From an uncultured Desulfobacterales bacterium (GTDB lineage: Bacteria; Desulfobacterota; Desulfobacteria; Desulfobacterales; JAHEIW01): 32,805 nt of DNA. This document shows positions 32,480 to 32,805 of this stretch, one piece after another. Below the pieces are notes generated by a model. It ran no database searches. It was not told the DNA's origin and saw nothing but the letters and a program-made list of their open reading frames with translations. The stretch spans positions 1-32,805 of the forward strand of contig CAMYLV010000033.1 of assembly GCA_947259495.1 (NCBI GenBank), given 5' to 3'. Positions within the stretch are counted from its first letter, which is position 1. Each line of letters opens with the position of its first letter. The position numbers were made by a program, and so were the translations under genes.

Positions 32480-32805
32480 ATGCTATTAGGATTACACACA
32501 TACAGTCTGCATTTGCACGGCATGGGGCAGAACTGGGGCGGCTTCAAGCTTCAGTGGGAGCCGGTTTGGGACATCTTCGGCCTGATGGACGAGGCCAAGA
32601 AACTGGGACTCGAAGGGCTGCACCTGACTGCCGCTGATCTGGGCGCAACCGATCAGGCCCACCTGCATGCTGTTCGCCGGGCTGCGGAGGAAAGCGGATT
32701 ATTTCTGGAATACAATTTCTCATTGGACGCATCCGAATACGATGATCGCCTGACGCATACCATGGAGGAGGGGATCGCTATTGCCGAGTCCATCGGTTCG
32801 GATAT
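32480..32805 (+). CDS. TIM-barrel isomerase/epimerase-like protein 2 (cut by window end)
   Basis: The first 108 codons are open to the window edge. The protein starts MLLGLHTYSLHLHGMGQNWG and continues through GLEGLHLTAADLG and LFLEYNFSLDAS, closely following the gene at 10624-11520 (MLLGLHTYSLYLHGIGQAWA, GIDGLHLDDG, LYLEYNFSMDLG). It is a paralogue of the same xylose-isomerase-like family. The metal-binding half lies beyond the window. TAGGAG at 32466-32471 sits 8 bases before the ATG. It is probably the fifth gene of the mttB-like 3 unit. Confidence 0.85.
   Translation, partial: MLLGLHTYSLHLHGMGQNWGGFKLQWEPVWDIFGLMDEAKKLGLEGLHLTAADLGATDQAHLHAVRRAAEESGLFLEYNFSLDASEYDDRLTHTMEEGIAIAESIGSD

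Noticed and set aside
1-32805. CRISPR array, tRNA, rRNA, integrase or transposase
   Set aside because: I saw no regular spaced repeats, no cloverleaf-like sequence and no recombinase motifs. The repeats present are palindromic intergenic elements without genes.

Overview
The window looks like chromosomal DNA of an anaerobic deltaproteobacterium (Desulfobacterota, probably a Desulfobacterales-type sulfate reducer or an uncultured relative). This rests on tungsten aldehyde:ferredoxin oxidoreductases, several non-pyrrolysine MttB-family methyltransferases, strong AAGGAGG ribosome sites, roughly 50 percent GC, and intergenic spaces filled with long imperfect palindromes. No taxonomic marker gene is present, so the assignment is inference.

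Layout. 1-1.9 kb: mostly gene-free, with a terminator, a small lipoprotein, a small unknown gene and a broken gene. 1.9-4.8 kb: an envelope-stress-like module of a Spy/CpxP-like lipoprotein, an OmpR-family regulator and a CpxA-like kinase, split by a 277-bp palindromic element. 4.9-5.5 kb: a SAM methyltransferase. 5.4-11.5 kb, minus strand: an apparent operon of TIM-barrel isomerase, hutU, ftcD, hutI and fchA. 11.8-16.9 kb, plus strand: hutH, an AOR and an MttB-like gene. 16.9-18.3 kb, minus strand: a second MttB-like gene. 18.6-19.0 kb: uspA. 19.1-25.5 kb, minus strand: a complete peptide/opine-type ABC importer. 26.1 kb to the end, plus strand: a GntR/FCD regulator, a third MttB-like gene, a four-cluster ferredoxin, a second AOR, a sarcosine/dimethylglycine-oxidase-like flavoprotein and the start of a second TIM-barrel isomerase.

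How the genes fit together. HutH, HutU, HutI, FtcD and FchA form a complete route from histidine to glutamate, with the one-carbon unit kept as methenyl-tetrahydrofolate. Around it lie an importer, three MttB-type amine demethylases, an N-methyl amino acid oxidase-like flavoprotein and two AORs. Such enzymes could remove methyl groups from a quaternary amine and oxidise the resulting aldehyde. The most interesting reading is a locus for an N-methylated histidine, for example hercynine, demethylated to histidine and then passed to the hut pathway. The sequence supports the parts; the substrate is inference. No corrinoid protein, corrinoid activator or methylcorrinoid:THF methyltransferase is encoded here.

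Non-coding structure is rich: an 86-bp repeat in two inverted copies bracketing the left half, several long palindromic elements, three TGTTACA repeats at exact 10-bp spacing, a 20-bp motif shared by the leaders of hutH and the second mttB-like gene, and a 21-bp palindrome over the promoter of the GntR gene.
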